From positions 1 to 26,431 of the forward strand of contig JAEWKP010000221.1 of assembly GCA_023393655.1 (NCBI GenBank): a stretch of DNA of 26,431 nt, given 5' to 3'. A program made the position numbers and the translations under genes. This document shows, piece after piece, positions 13,416 through 21,104 of this stretch. The stretch's first letter is position 1. Every line of letters begins with the position of its first letter. The notes beneath the pieces were generated by a model that saw only the letters and a program-made list of their open reading frames with translations, was not told where the DNA came from and made no database searches. The DNA comes from Pseudomonadota bacterium. Lineage in GTDB: Bacteria; Pseudomonadota; Alphaproteobacteria; Rhizobiales; Beijerinckiaceae.

Positions 13416-14519
13416 ATGATGATCTGGGCCGTCTTTGCAGCGATGACGGGAGCGGCGATTTTCGCCTTGCTCTGGCCGCTCAGCCGTGGCCGGGCGCAGG
13501 GTTTCGCCGACGCGGCCGATGCCCGCAGCCTCTACCGCTCACAGCTCAAGGAGATTGACCGCGATCTCGCGCGCAAGCTGATCGGTGACGAGGAGGCGCA
13601 GGCCGCCCGCACCGAAGCGGCCCGCCGCCTTCTGCGCGCTGCCGGCGACGAAGCCGGTCCGGCCGGGGAAACCGAGCCCTCGCTGCGCCGTCGCCGGGCG
13701 AGCTCCGCGCTGATGCTCTCGGTCGTGCCGCTGCTGGCGCTGCTGATCTACGGCCTCTACGGCTCTCCCGGGCAGCCCGACCAGCCGCTGGCAGCGCGAT
13801 TGGAGAAGGCCGGGCCACAGCAGGATTTCGCCATCGTGCTCGCGCGGATGGAGGCCCATCTCGCCGCCAATCCCGGCGATGCGAAGGGCTGGGCGCTGCT
13901 GGCGCCGATCTATCTCCGCCAGGGCCGCTACGACGAAGCCGCGAAAGCCTTCGCCGCCGCGGTCCGCGCCGGAAAGCCCGATGCCGAGCTTTATGCCGGC
14001 CTGGGCGAAGCCCGCATCATGGAAACCGGTGGCATCGTGACCGCCGCAGCGCGCGAAGCGCTGGCCGAGGCGGTCAAACTCGATCCGAAAAGCCCCCGTG
14101 CCCGCTATTATCTCGCCCTCGCGAAGGAGCAGGATGGCGACGGCGAGGGTGCGCAGGCCGCTCTTTCCCAACTCCTCGCCGAGGCGCCCGCCGATGCCGA
14201 CTGGGCCGGCGCCGTCCGTGCCCGGCTGGAGCGCATGCAGGCCGATGCCGGCCGCAAGGCGGTCGCCGCCCTTCCCGAGGCCGAGCGCCAGCAGGCGATC
14301 AAGGGAATGGTCGACGGGCTTGCCGAACGCCTGAGCACTGGGGGCGGCAGCTTGCCCGAATGGAGCCGCCTGATCCGCGCCCGCACCGTCCTCGGCGACA
14401 AGCCTGCGGCGCTTCAGGCGGTGAAGACGGCACGCGAGCGTCTGGCTGACGACAAGGCCGCGCTTGCAGCCATCGACGCTCTCGCCGATGAATTGGCCTT
14501 GAAGGAGGCCGCGCCATGA
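13416..14519 (+). CDS. ccmI: Cytochrome c biogenesis protein CcmI (CycH), TPR apocytochrome chaperone
   Basis: This 367-residue protein has the CcmI layout: a transmembrane helix at 3-21, a cytoplasmic loop with a basic, helical 'YRSQLKEIDRDLARKLIGDE' segment (leucine-zipper-like, typical of CcmI-1), a second helix at about 98-116, and a periplasmic part with TPR repeats ('NPGDAKGWALLAPIYLRQGR', 'YDEAAKAFAAAVRAGKPD', 'ARYYLALAKEQDGDGEGAQ'). CcmI binds the C-terminus of apocytochrome c and passes it to the CcmF/CcmH haem lyase. It is the first gene of ccmI-E-F-H. It starts at ATG 13416 (or ATG 13419) with a poor ribosome site, and its stop overlaps ccmE (ATGA). Confidence 0.93.
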   Translation: MMIWAVFAAMTGAAIFALLWPLSRGRAQGFADAADARSLYRSQLKEIDRDLARKLIGDEEAQAARTEAARRLLRAAGDEAGPAGETEPSLRRRRASSALMLSVVPLLALLIYGLYGSPGQPDQPLAARLEKAGPQQDFAIVLARMEAHLAANPGDAKGWALLAPIYLRQGRYDEAAKAFAAAVRAGKPDAELYAGLGEARIMETGGIVTAAAREALAEAVKLDPKSPRARYYLALAKEQDGDGEGAQAALSQLLAEAPADADWAGAVRARLERMQADAGRKAVAALPEAERQQAIKGMVDGLAERLSTGGGSLPEWSRLIRARTVLGDKPAALQAVKTARERLADDKAALAAIDALADELALKEAAP

Positions 14520-15031
14520 CGATTGCCCAGCCTACGCGGCCGCTCCCGGCAAAACGCCGCTTCACTCGCAAGCAGCGCAGGTTGACCCTGATCGCGGTGG
14601 CCGGCGCCGTCCTGTTCCTGGCGGCCGGGCTCGTCCTCTTCGCGATGCGCGATACCATCGTCTTCTTCTACGGCCCGACCGAAATTGCGGAGAAGGGCGT
14701 GCAGCCGGGCACCCGCATGCGTCTCGGCGGGCTGGTCGAGGCCGGCTCGGTCCAGCGTAATGGCGGCCAGCGCATCAGCTTCAGCGTCACCGACGGCAAG
14801 ACCGCGATCAAGGTCGGCTATGACGGCCTGCTGCCTGACCTCTTCCGGGAAGGGCAGGGTGTCGTCACCGAAGGCGTCTTCGAGGGCGCCGGGCGCTTCA
14901 AGGCGGATTCCGTGCTGGCGAAGCATGACGAAACTTATATGCCGCGCGAGGTCGCCGATGCGCTGAAGAAGCAGGGGCACTGGCAGGCGGGAGGCTCTGG
15001 CTCCCCCGCTGCCGCGCCGGCGAAACCGTGA
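14516..15031 (+). CDS. ccmE: Periplasmic haem chaperone CcmE (CycJ)
   Basis: This 171-residue protein has a short basic cytoplasmic N-terminus, one transmembrane helix (about 23-44) and an OB-fold periplasmic domain. The haem-attachment His137 and the conserved Tyr141 are seen in 'LAKHDETYMP'. 'PGTRMRLGGLVEAGSV' and 'FSVTDGKTAIKVGYDGLLPD' are classic CcmE blocks. CcmE receives haem from CcmABCD and carries it to CcmF. The C-terminal tail is flexible (Gly/Ser/Pro/Ala). The start overlaps the ccmI stop by four bases, and ccmF begins seven bases after its stop. Confidence 0.96.
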   Translation: MTIAQPTRPLPAKRRFTRKQRRLTLIAVAGAVLFLAAGLVLFAMRDTIVFFYGPTEIAEKGVQPGTRMRLGGLVEAGSVQRNGGQRISFSVTDGKTAIKVGYDGLLPDLFREGQGVVTEGVFEGAGRFKADSVLAKHDETYMPREVADALKKQGHWQAGGSGSPAAAPAKP

Positions 15032-15038
15032 GCCGCAC

Positions 15039-17015
15039 ATGATTGTCGAGATCGGACATTACGCACTGGCGCTCGCGCTCGGCGTTTCCGTGATCCAGGC
15101 GGTGGTGCCGTTCTGGGGCGTGTTCCGGCAGGACCGGACGCTGGCCTCGGTCGGCAGCAGCGCGGCGCTGATCTCGTTCGCGCTGGTCGCGCTATCCTTC
15201 GCGGCCCTGGTCACGTCCTATGTCCGCTCCGATTTCTCGGTCGGCAACGTCGTCGCCAATTCCCATTCGGCGCAGCCGCTGATCTACAAATTCACCTCCG
15301 TCTGGGGCAACCACGAAGGCTCCATGCTGCTCTGGGTGCTGATCCTGACGCTGTTCGGGGCCCTGGTCGCGCTGTCGCGCCGCTCACTGCCTCCGCGCCT
15401 GCGGGCCGGCGCGCTCGCCGCGCAGGGGCTCGTCGCGGTCGCCTTCTTGGCTTTCACCCTGCTGACCTCGAACCCGTTCCAGCGATTGTCGCCGGTGCCG
15501 GCCGAAGGGCAGGATCTCAACCCGATCTTGCAGGACCTCGGCCTCGCGATCCATCCGCCGCTGCTCTATGTCGGCTATGTCGGCTTCTCGATCACCTATG
15601 CCTTCGCGGTCGCCGCCCTGATCGACGGGCGCATCGACGCGATGTGGGCACGTGCCGTCAGGCCCTGGACGCTGCTGGCCTGGACCTTCCTGACGCTCGG
15701 TATCGCGATGGGCTCCTACTGGGCCTATTACGAGCTCGGCTGGGGCGGCTGGTGGTTCTGGGACCCCGTCGAAAACGCCTCCTTCATGCCCTGGCTCGCC
15801 GGCACGGCCCTGATCCACTCGACGGTGGTGATGGAGAAGCGCGACGCGCTCAAGGTCTGGACGATCCTGCTCGCGATCCTGACCTTCTCGCTCTCGCTGC
15901 TCGGCACCTTCATCGTCCGCTCGGGTGTTCTGACCTCGGTCCATTCCTTCGCCACCGACCCGGCGCGCGGCCTCTTCATCCTCCTCATCCTGATCTTCTT
16001 CGTCGGCGGATCGCTCGCGCTCTTCGCCTGGCGGGCGCCTCTGCTTCGGCAGGGCGGATTGTTCGCCCCGGTCTCCCGGGAAAGCGCGCTCGTCGTCAAC
16101 AACGTCTTCCTGGCGACGGCCTGCGCCACCGTTTTCGTCGGAACGCTCTACCCGCTGCTGCTGGAGATGGTGACTGGCGACAAGATCTCGGTCGGCCCGC
16201 CCTTCTACAACGCGACCTTCGTACCGGTGATGGTGCCGCTGCTGCTGCTGCTGCCGATCGGCCAGTCGCTCGCCTGGAAGCGCGGCGACCTGCTCGGTGC
16301 GGCGCAGCGCAATGCCTTTGCCTTCGGGCTTGCGGTGCTGGCGGCGCTGGCGCTGCTCTCCTTCACCCGCGGCGGGCCGGTTATGGCGCCGCTCGGCGTG
16401 GGCCTGGGCGTCTTCCTCGTGCTCGGCGCCGGTTTCGACCTCGCGGAACGGATCGTGGCACGGGCCAGCGGCTGGCGGGCGATGCTGTCGCGCGCGAGCG
16501 GGCTCCCGCGCTCGGCCTGGGGCACCGCACTGGCCCATGCCGGAATCGGCTTGAGCATCATCGGCATCGCCGCCCAGGCCTGGAGCAGCGAGGCGATCAC
16601 CGTCCTGAAGCCGGGCGAACGCCTGACCAGCGGCCGCTACACCATCGTGCTCGAAGGCATGTCGCCTCGCACAGGGCCGAATTTCCGCGCCGAGATCGCC
16701 CGCTTCCAGGTTTTCTCCGGTGATCGCGAACTGGCGCCGGTCGAGGCCTCCAAGCGCATCTATACGGCGCGCGCGATGCCGACGACCGAAGCGGGTATCC
16801 GGACGGATGGTCTGAGCCAGGCCTATGTCAGCCTCGGCGAGGCGCAGGATGGCGGCGTCGCGGTGCGCCTCTACGACAAGCCGTTGATCCTGCTGATCTG
16901 GATCGGCTCGCTCGTGATGGCGCTCGGCGGCGGGCTGTCGCTGACCGATCGGCGCTTCCGGCTGGCCGCGCCGAAGCGCGCCGCGCCCGCGGCCGCCGTG
17001 CAGCCGGCGGAATAG
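15039..17015 (+). CDS. ccmF: Cytochrome c haem lyase subunit CcmF (CycK)
   Basis: This 658-residue polytopic membrane protein is the core of the haem lyase that ligates haem to apocytochrome c. The tryptophan-rich WWD motif 'WGGWWFWDPVENASF' lies at about residues 235-249. Histidines that bind haem in the E. coli protein have clear equivalents: His172 in 'AIHPPLLYVGY', His260 in 'ALIHSTVV', His302 in 'TSVHSFATDP' and His500 in 'ALAHAGIGLS'. Length and motif spacing match the family closely. ccmE precedes by seven bases and ccmH starts five bases after the stop. ccmABCDG must be encoded elsewhere. Confidence 0.97.
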   Translation: MIVEIGHYALALALGVSVIQAVVPFWGVFRQDRTLASVGSSAALISFALVALSFAALVTSYVRSDFSVGNVVANSHSAQPLIYKFTSVWGNHEGSMLLWVLILTLFGALVALSRRSLPPRLRAGALAAQGLVAVAFLAFTLLTSNPFQRLSPVPAEGQDLNPILQDLGLAIHPPLLYVGYVGFSITYAFAVAALIDGRIDAMWARAVRPWTLLAWTFLTLGIAMGSYWAYYELGWGGWWFWDPVENASFMPWLAGTALIHSTVVMEKRDALKVWTILLAILTFSLSLLGTFIVRSGVLTSVHSFATDPARGLFILLILIFFVGGSLALFAWRAPLLRQGGLFAPVSRESALVVNNVFLATACATVFVGTLYPLLLEMVTGDKISVGPPFYNATFVPVMVPLLLLLPIGQSLAWKRGDLLGAAQRNAFAFGLAVLAALALLSFTRGGPVMAPLGVGLGVFLVLGAGFDLAERIVARASGWRAMLSRASGLPRSAWGTALAHAGIGLSIIGIAAQAWSSEAITVLKPGERLTSGRYTIVLEGMSPRTGPNFRAEIARFQVFSGDRELAPVEASKRIYTARAMPTTEAGIRTDGLSQAYVSLGEAQDGGVAVRLYDKPLILLIWIGSLVMALGGGLSLTDRRFRLAAPKRAAPAAAVQPAE

Positions 17016-17019
17016 GCCG

Positions 17020-17490
17020 ATGCGGCGGATTGCTCTCATCCTCGGTCTGATGCTGCTGGTCGCGCCGGTGGCCCGGGCCGTGCAGCCCGACGAGATCCTG
17101 CCCAACGCGGCGCTGGAGCAGCGGGCGCGCAGCATCTCCGGCGGACTGCGCTGCCTCGTGTGCCAGAACCAGCCGATCGACGATTCCGACGCGCCTCTGG
17201 CCCGCGACCTGCGCATCCTCGTCAGGGAGCGTCTCGTTGCCGGCGACGACGACAAGGCGGTCGTCGATTTCGTCGTCGCTCGCTACGGCGATTTCGTCCT
17301 GCTGCGCCCGCCGCTCAACGCGCATACGCTGCTGCTCTGGGGGGCGCCTTTCCTTATTTTCCTGGCCGGTGCCGCCTTCGTCTGGCGTCGAGGCCGGCAG
17401 CGCGCCGGCGAGGAAAACGCCGCGCCGGCGCCCCTGACGGACGAGGAGCGCAATCGTGTCGACAGGCTGCTGCGGGATGAGCAGGGGTAA
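17020..17490 (+). CDS. ccmH: Cytochrome c maturation thioreductant CcmH (CycL)
   Basis: This 156-residue protein has a signal peptide (1-20, ending 'ARA'), a three-helix periplasmic domain with the redox motif Cys45-Leu-Val-Cys48 in 'LRCLVCQNQPIDDSDA', and one transmembrane helix at about 104-122. This is the short alphaproteobacterial CcmH, lacking the TPR extension found in E. coli CcmH; that part is supplied separately as CcmI, encoded three genes upstream. It keeps the apocytochrome CXXCH cysteines reduced and works with CcmF. It is the last ccm gene here; a 126-nt gap with no clear terminator separates it from degP. Confidence 0.95.
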   Translation: MRRIALILGLMLLVAPVARAVQPDEILPNAALEQRARSISGGLRCLVCQNQPIDDSDAPLARDLRILVRERLVAGDDDKAVVDFVVARYGDFVLLRPPLNAHTLLLWGAPFLIFLAGAAFVWRRGRQRAGEENAAPAPLTDEERNRVDRLLRDEQG

Positions 17491-17616
17491 CGCGCGGCCG
17501 GTCTGGCCAACCTTACGAAATCGTCATCTTCAGGCCAAAGCCGCGTAAGGCGGCGGGCCTCATGGTCCTCGTCACGAGCAGGGGAAAGCACCCTGTCGCT
17601 CCACGAGGTTCCCGCC
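17491..17616 (+). promoter_or_regulatory. degP leader/promoter region with several inverted repeats
   Basis: This 126-nt gap contains: CCTTACG (17511-17517) facing CGTAAGG (17544-17550); the 11-mer palindrome CTCGT-C-ACGAG (17568-17578); and CAGGG (17579-17583) facing CCCTG (17591-17595), which could form a hairpin near the ribosome site. Such density suggests a regulated promoter and leader for degP. No RpoE/EcfG or RpoH consensus was identified with confidence. A ribosome site GAGG lies near 17600, before ATG 17617. Confidence 0.4.
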
Positions 17617-18795
17617 ATGACGACACACACCGAAAATCGCAAGTCCATCCTGAAGCGCGGCGCCCTTCTCGCCGGCACCGCCATTCTCGGCATCGGCCTC
17701 GCCGCCGGCATCGCCGACAGCGCCCTGATGCAGAACCACAATGCTATCGCGCAGCCGATCCAGCTCTCGGGCGCGCAGACGGCGCTGCCCTCCTTCGCCG
17801 ACCTCGTCGACAAGGTGAAGCCGGCCGTCGTCTCCGTTCGCGTCAAGACGCAGGTCGCCTCCGCCAATGACGGACAGAGCCTCGACGACCTGCCGCCGGA
17901 GCTGCGCCGCTTCTTCCGTGATTTCGGCGGAGAGGATGGCGGCCGCCAGGCCAGGCCGAAGCCGCAGATCGGCATGGCCCAGGGTTCGGGCTTCTTCGTC
18001 AGCCAGGACGGCTATGTCGTGACCAACAACCACGTCGTCGAGAACGCGGTCGAGGTCCAGCTCGTCACCGATTCCGGCAAGACGCTCGATGCCAAGGTCG
18101 TCGGCACCGATCCGCGCACCGATCTGGCCCTGCTCAAGGTCAAGGACGCCGGCAACTATCCGTATGTCCAGCTCTCCGACGCCAAGGCGCGCATCGGTGA
18201 CTGGGTGCTCGCGATCGGCAATCCCTTCGGCCTCGGTGGCACGGTCACGGCCGGCATCGTCTCGGCGCAGGGTCGCGATATCGGCTCCGGTCCCTATGAC
18301 GACTTCATTCAGATCGATGCGCCGATCAACCGCGGAAATTCGGGTGGCCCGACCTTCAACCAGAACGGCGAGGTCGTCGGCGTCAATACCGCGATCTACT
18401 CGCCCTCGGGCGGCAATGTCGGCATTGCCTTCGCCATCCCCGCCTCGACCGTCCGTCAGGTCGTGGACTCCTTGAAGAAGGACGGCACGGTGGCGCGCGG
18501 CTTCATCGGCGTTCAGATCCAGCCGGTGACCAGCGAGATGGCCGATGCCATCGGCCTGAAGGACGCCAAGGGCGCGCTCGTCGCCGAGGCGCAGGGCAAC
18601 GGCCCGGCCGCCAAGGCGGGCATCCGCCGCGGCGATACCATCACCGCCGTCAATGGCGAGGCGATCAAGGACGCTCGTGAGCTCTCGCGCAGGATCGCGA
18701 CCTTCGCGCCGGGCACCAAGACCACGATCACCCTCTTCCGTGAAGGCAAGTCGCGTGACGTGACCTTCGAGGTCGGCCGCCAGCCGGCGGCCTGA
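17617..18795 (+). CDS. degP: DegP/HtrA-family periplasmic serine protease with a single PDZ domain
   Basis: This 392-residue protein has an N-terminal basic plus hydrophobic export signal or anchor (residues 9-36), a trypsin-like domain and one PDZ domain. The triad is intact: His139 in 'VVTNNHVVENA', Asp169 in 'RTDLALLKV' and Ser242 in 'RGNSGGPTFN'. The PDZ domain spans about 293-385 ('GFIGVQIQPV', 'AAKAGIRRGDTITAVNGEAI'). DegP normally has two PDZ domains and over 450 residues; this one ends soon after PDZ1, and the 123 nt downstream cannot hold a second. It therefore has DegS/DegQ-short architecture, although the linker with 'LPPELRRFFRDFG' is DegP-like. It removes misfolded envelope proteins in known relatives. 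It is followed by a strong terminator. Confidence 0.93.
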   Translation: MTTHTENRKSILKRGALLAGTAILGIGLAAGIADSALMQNHNAIAQPIQLSGAQTALPSFADLVDKVKPAVVSVRVKTQVASANDGQSLDDLPPELRRFFRDFGGEDGGRQARPKPQIGMAQGSGFFVSQDGYVVTNNHVVENAVEVQLVTDSGKTLDAKVVGTDPRTDLALLKVKDAGNYPYVQLSDAKARIGDWVLAIGNPFGLGGTVTAGIVSAQGRDIGSGPYDDFIQIDAPINRGNSGGPTFNQNGEVVGVNTAIYSPSGGNVGIAFAIPASTVRQVVDSLKKDGTVARGFIGVQIQPVTSEMADAIGLKDAKGALVAEAQGNGPAAKAGIRRGDTITAVNGEAIKDARELSRRIATFAPGTKTTITLFREGKSRDVTFEVGRQPAA

Positions 18796-18855
18796 TCGGA
18801 GCTGGCGGGTCCCTCGGTTCCCTGTCGCCCCAGCCCAGGGACTTCGCCGTCGCGG

Positions 18856-18892
18856 CGGCAGGCCGGATGCGTATCCTCCGGCCTGCCGTTTT
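18856..18892 (+). terminator. Rho-independent terminator after degP
   Basis: The arms CGGCAGGCCGG (18856-18866) and CCGGCCTGCCG (18878-18888) pair perfectly over 11 bp, extendable by one A-T pair, with a 9-11 nt loop, followed by TTTT (18889-18892). It lies 61 nt after the degP stop and before the next regulator gene. It should end the degP transcript and separate it from the regulator-kinase-glnE group, which then needs its own promoter in the short space before 18919 or read-through. Confidence 0.9.
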
Positions 18893-18918
18893 CGCGTCTA
18901 TTGAGATAGGGTTGGTCT

Positions 18919-19602
18919 ATGCGACTCCTGATCGTCGAAGATGATGCCGAGGCTGCGGCCTATCTGACCAAGGCTTTCCGCGAGGTCGGCCATGTCGCCG
19001 ACCATGCCGCGGACGGGCTGGAAGGTTATGCCATGGCCGAAGGCGGCGGCTATGACGTGCTGGTGATCGACCGCATGCTGCCGCGCCTCGACGGGCTCTC
19101 GCTGATCCGCTCCCTGCGCGAGCAGAAGGACGATACGCCCGCCCTGATCCTCTCTGCGCTGGCCCAGGTCGACGATCGGGTGAAGGGTCTGCGGGCCGGA
19201 GGCGACGACTACCTGCCCAAGCCCTATGCCTTTTCCGAACTGCTCGCCCGCGTCGAGGTTCTGGCCCGCCGCCGTGGCGCTCCAGCAGCCGAACCCACGA
19301 CCTATCGCATCGGCGAGCTGGTGCTCGACCGGCTTGCCCATCGCGTCACGCGCGAGGGCCAGGAGATCGTCCTGCAGCCGCGCGAGTTCCGCCTGCTCGA
19401 ATATCTGATGAAGCATGCCGGGCAGGTCGTGACCCGCACCATGCTGCTCGAGAACGTCTGGGATTTTCATTTCGATCCCCAGACCAATGTCATCGACGTG
19501 CATGTCAGCCGCCTGCGCGCCAAGGTCGACAAAGGCTTCGAGCTGCCGATGATCCACACCATCCGCGGCGCGGGATACATGGTCCGTGACAGCGCCCGCT
19601 GA
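18919..19602 (+). CDS. OmpR-family response regulator
   Basis: This 227-residue regulator has a receiver domain with Glu7/Asp8, phospho-acceptor Asp51 in 'VIDRMLPRLDG', Ser79 and Lys101 in 'YLPKPYAF'. A winged-helix output domain (about 128-225) carries 'LQPREFRLLEYLMKHAGQVV', 'NVIDVHVSRLRAKVDKGFE' and 'TIRGAGYMV'. Ser replaces the more common Thr at the switch position, a tolerated variant. It has the look of the CusR/CzcR/QseB branch, but I cannot name it. It begins 27 nt after the degP terminator and overlaps the kinase gene by 17 nt. The position beside degP suggests an envelope-stress role; that is inference only. Confidence 0.92.
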   Translation: MRLLIVEDDAEAAAYLTKAFREVGHVADHAADGLEGYAMAEGGGYDVLVIDRMLPRLDGLSLIRSLREQKDDTPALILSALAQVDDRVKGLRAGGDDYLPKPYAFSELLARVEVLARRRGAPAAEPTTYRIGELVLDRLAHRVTREGQEIVLQPREFRLLEYLMKHAGQVVTRTMLLENVWDFHFDPQTNVIDVHVSRLRAKVDKGFELPMIHTIRGAGYMVRDSAR

Positions 19603-21088
19603 CGCCTCCTCGCACAAGCGCCAGCGCTTCCTGCCCACGCTGTTCCGCACGACCGCCTTCAAGCTGACCGCGGCCTATCTGGTCATCTTCGCGCTGTTTG
19701 CCGCCTTCGTTCTCGGCTATGTCGCCTGGAACGCCAAGCGCCTGCTCGACGACCAGATCCGCTCGACCATCGATGCCGAGATCCAGGGCCTGGCCGAGCA
19801 GCAGCGCCAGGGCGGCATCCGCCGCATCGTCAACATCGTCGAGCGCCGTTCACGGGCGCCGGGCGCCTCGCTCTACCTCGTCACCACGCCGGTGGGAGAG
19901 CGCATCGCTGGCAATGTCGAGGCGATCCCGCCCGGCACGCTCGATCGCACCGGTGAGAGCGAGATCGAATATGCCCGCTCCAGCGAGACGGTCGATCGGC
20001 CGAGCCATGCGCTGGTCCGCGTCTACCTGCTGCCGGCCGGATTCCGTCTCCTCGTCGGCCGTGACCTCGAGGAGCGCGAGCGGCTCGGCATCGTCATCCG
20101 CCGCGCCGCAGGCTGGTCGCTGGCCCTGGTCCTCATGCTTGGCTGTTTCGCCAGCTGGTTCGTGGCGCGGCGCGTGCTCAAGCGCATCGACGGCATGAGT
20201 GAAACGGCGCATGGCATCATGGAGGGCGACCTGAAAGGCCGCCTCGCCATCACCGGCACAGGCGACGAACTCGACCGGCTGGCGCTCAACCTCAATGCCA
20301 TGCTCGACCGCATCGGTGAATTGATGGCCAGCATGCAGCAGGTCACCGACAATATCGCCCACGATCTCAAGACGCCGCTGACGCGCCTGCGCAACCGGGC
20401 GGAGGAGGCGCTGCGGACCGCGAAATCGCCCGATGAATTGCGGGCGGCGCTCGATGGCTCGATCGAGGAGGCGGACAACCTCATCCGCGTCTTCAACGCG
20501 CTCCTGATGATCGCGCGGCTGGAGGCCGGTCGCGTCAGCGACAACATGAGCGAGCTCGACATTTCCGAGATCGTCTCCGGCCTCGCCGAACTCTACGAGC
20601 CGCTGGCCGAGGAAGCCGGTCTGTCGCTCGCCAGCGATGTCGCCCCTGGCCTGAAAGTCCGCGGCAATCGCGAACTGATCGGGCAGGCCCTGAACAACCT
20701 GATCGACAACGCCCTGAAATACGGAGCGCCGGAGCAGGGTGGCGACGGCACCGTGGCGGTCGCGGCACGGCAGAGCGGCGATCAGGTCGAGCTCTCGGTG
20801 GCCGATCGCGGGCGGGGTATCGCGGAGGCCGATCGCGGCCGCGTCTTCGACCGCTTCGTCCGGCTCGATGCCAGCCGCAGCAAACCGGGCTTCGGGCTCG
20901 GCCTGTCATTGGTGGCCGGCGTGGTGCGCCTGCATGGCGGCAGCCTCATGCTGGAGGATAATGCGCCCGGCCTGCGCGTCGTCATTCTCCTGCCCGTCGG
21001 CAACCCCAAGCCTGTGGACACGCTGGCCCTCGTCGAGCCTGCCGCCTCGACAGCGGCGCCAAACCCTGCTGGCGTGCCGACCCACTGA
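19586..21088 (+). CDS. HAMP-domain sensor histidine kinase
   Basis: This 500-residue partner of the preceding regulator starts at GTG 19586 inside that gene (17-nt overlap). Transmembrane helices lie at about 27-47 and 175-194 around a periplasmic domain of about 125 residues. A HAMP domain follows ('RRVLKRIDGMSETAHGIMEG'). Phospho-accepting His259 is in 'NIAHDLKTPLTRLRNRAEEA'. The ATP-binding domain has 'NNLIDNALKYG' (370-380), 'DRGRGI' (407-412) and 'GFGLGLSLV' (435-443). The sequence resembles CusS/QseC-type kinases. The C-terminal 30 residues are a Pro/Ala-rich tail beyond the kinase core. glnE begins 16 nt later, so co-transcription with glnE is likely. Confidence 0.92.
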   Translation: MTAPADASSHKRQRFLPTLFRTTAFKLTAAYLVIFALFAAFVLGYVAWNAKRLLDDQIRSTIDAEIQGLAEQQRQGGIRRIVNIVERRSRAPGASLYLVTTPVGERIAGNVEAIPPGTLDRTGESEIEYARSSETVDRPSHALVRVYLLPAGFRLLVGRDLEERERLGIVIRRAAGWSLALVLMLGCFASWFVARRVLKRIDGMSETAHGIMEGDLKGRLAITGTGDELDRLALNLNAMLDRIGELMASMQQVTDNIAHDLKTPLTRLRNRAEEALRTAKSPDELRAALDGSIEEADNLIRVFNALLMIARLEAGRVSDNMSELDISEIVSGLAELYEPLAEEAGLSLASDVAPGLKVRGNRELIGQALNNLIDNALKYGAPEQGGDGTVAVAARQSGDQVELSVADRGRGIAEADRGRVFDRFVRLDASRSKPGFGLGLSLVAGVVRLHGGSLMLEDNAPGLRVVILLPVGNPKPVDTLALVEPAASTAAPNPAGVPTH

Positions 21089-21104
21089 AGCAGGACGATG
21101 AACC

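Noticed and set aside
15384..17255. 623-codon minus-strand ORF over ccmF/ccmH
   Set aside because: It is highly charged, Arg/Glu/Gln/Gly-rich antisense translation of a membrane protein gene, with no start signal.
17496..17508. GGCC-GGTCT-GGCC hairpin as a terminator after ccmH
   Set aside because: The stem is only 4 bp and is not followed by a U-run.
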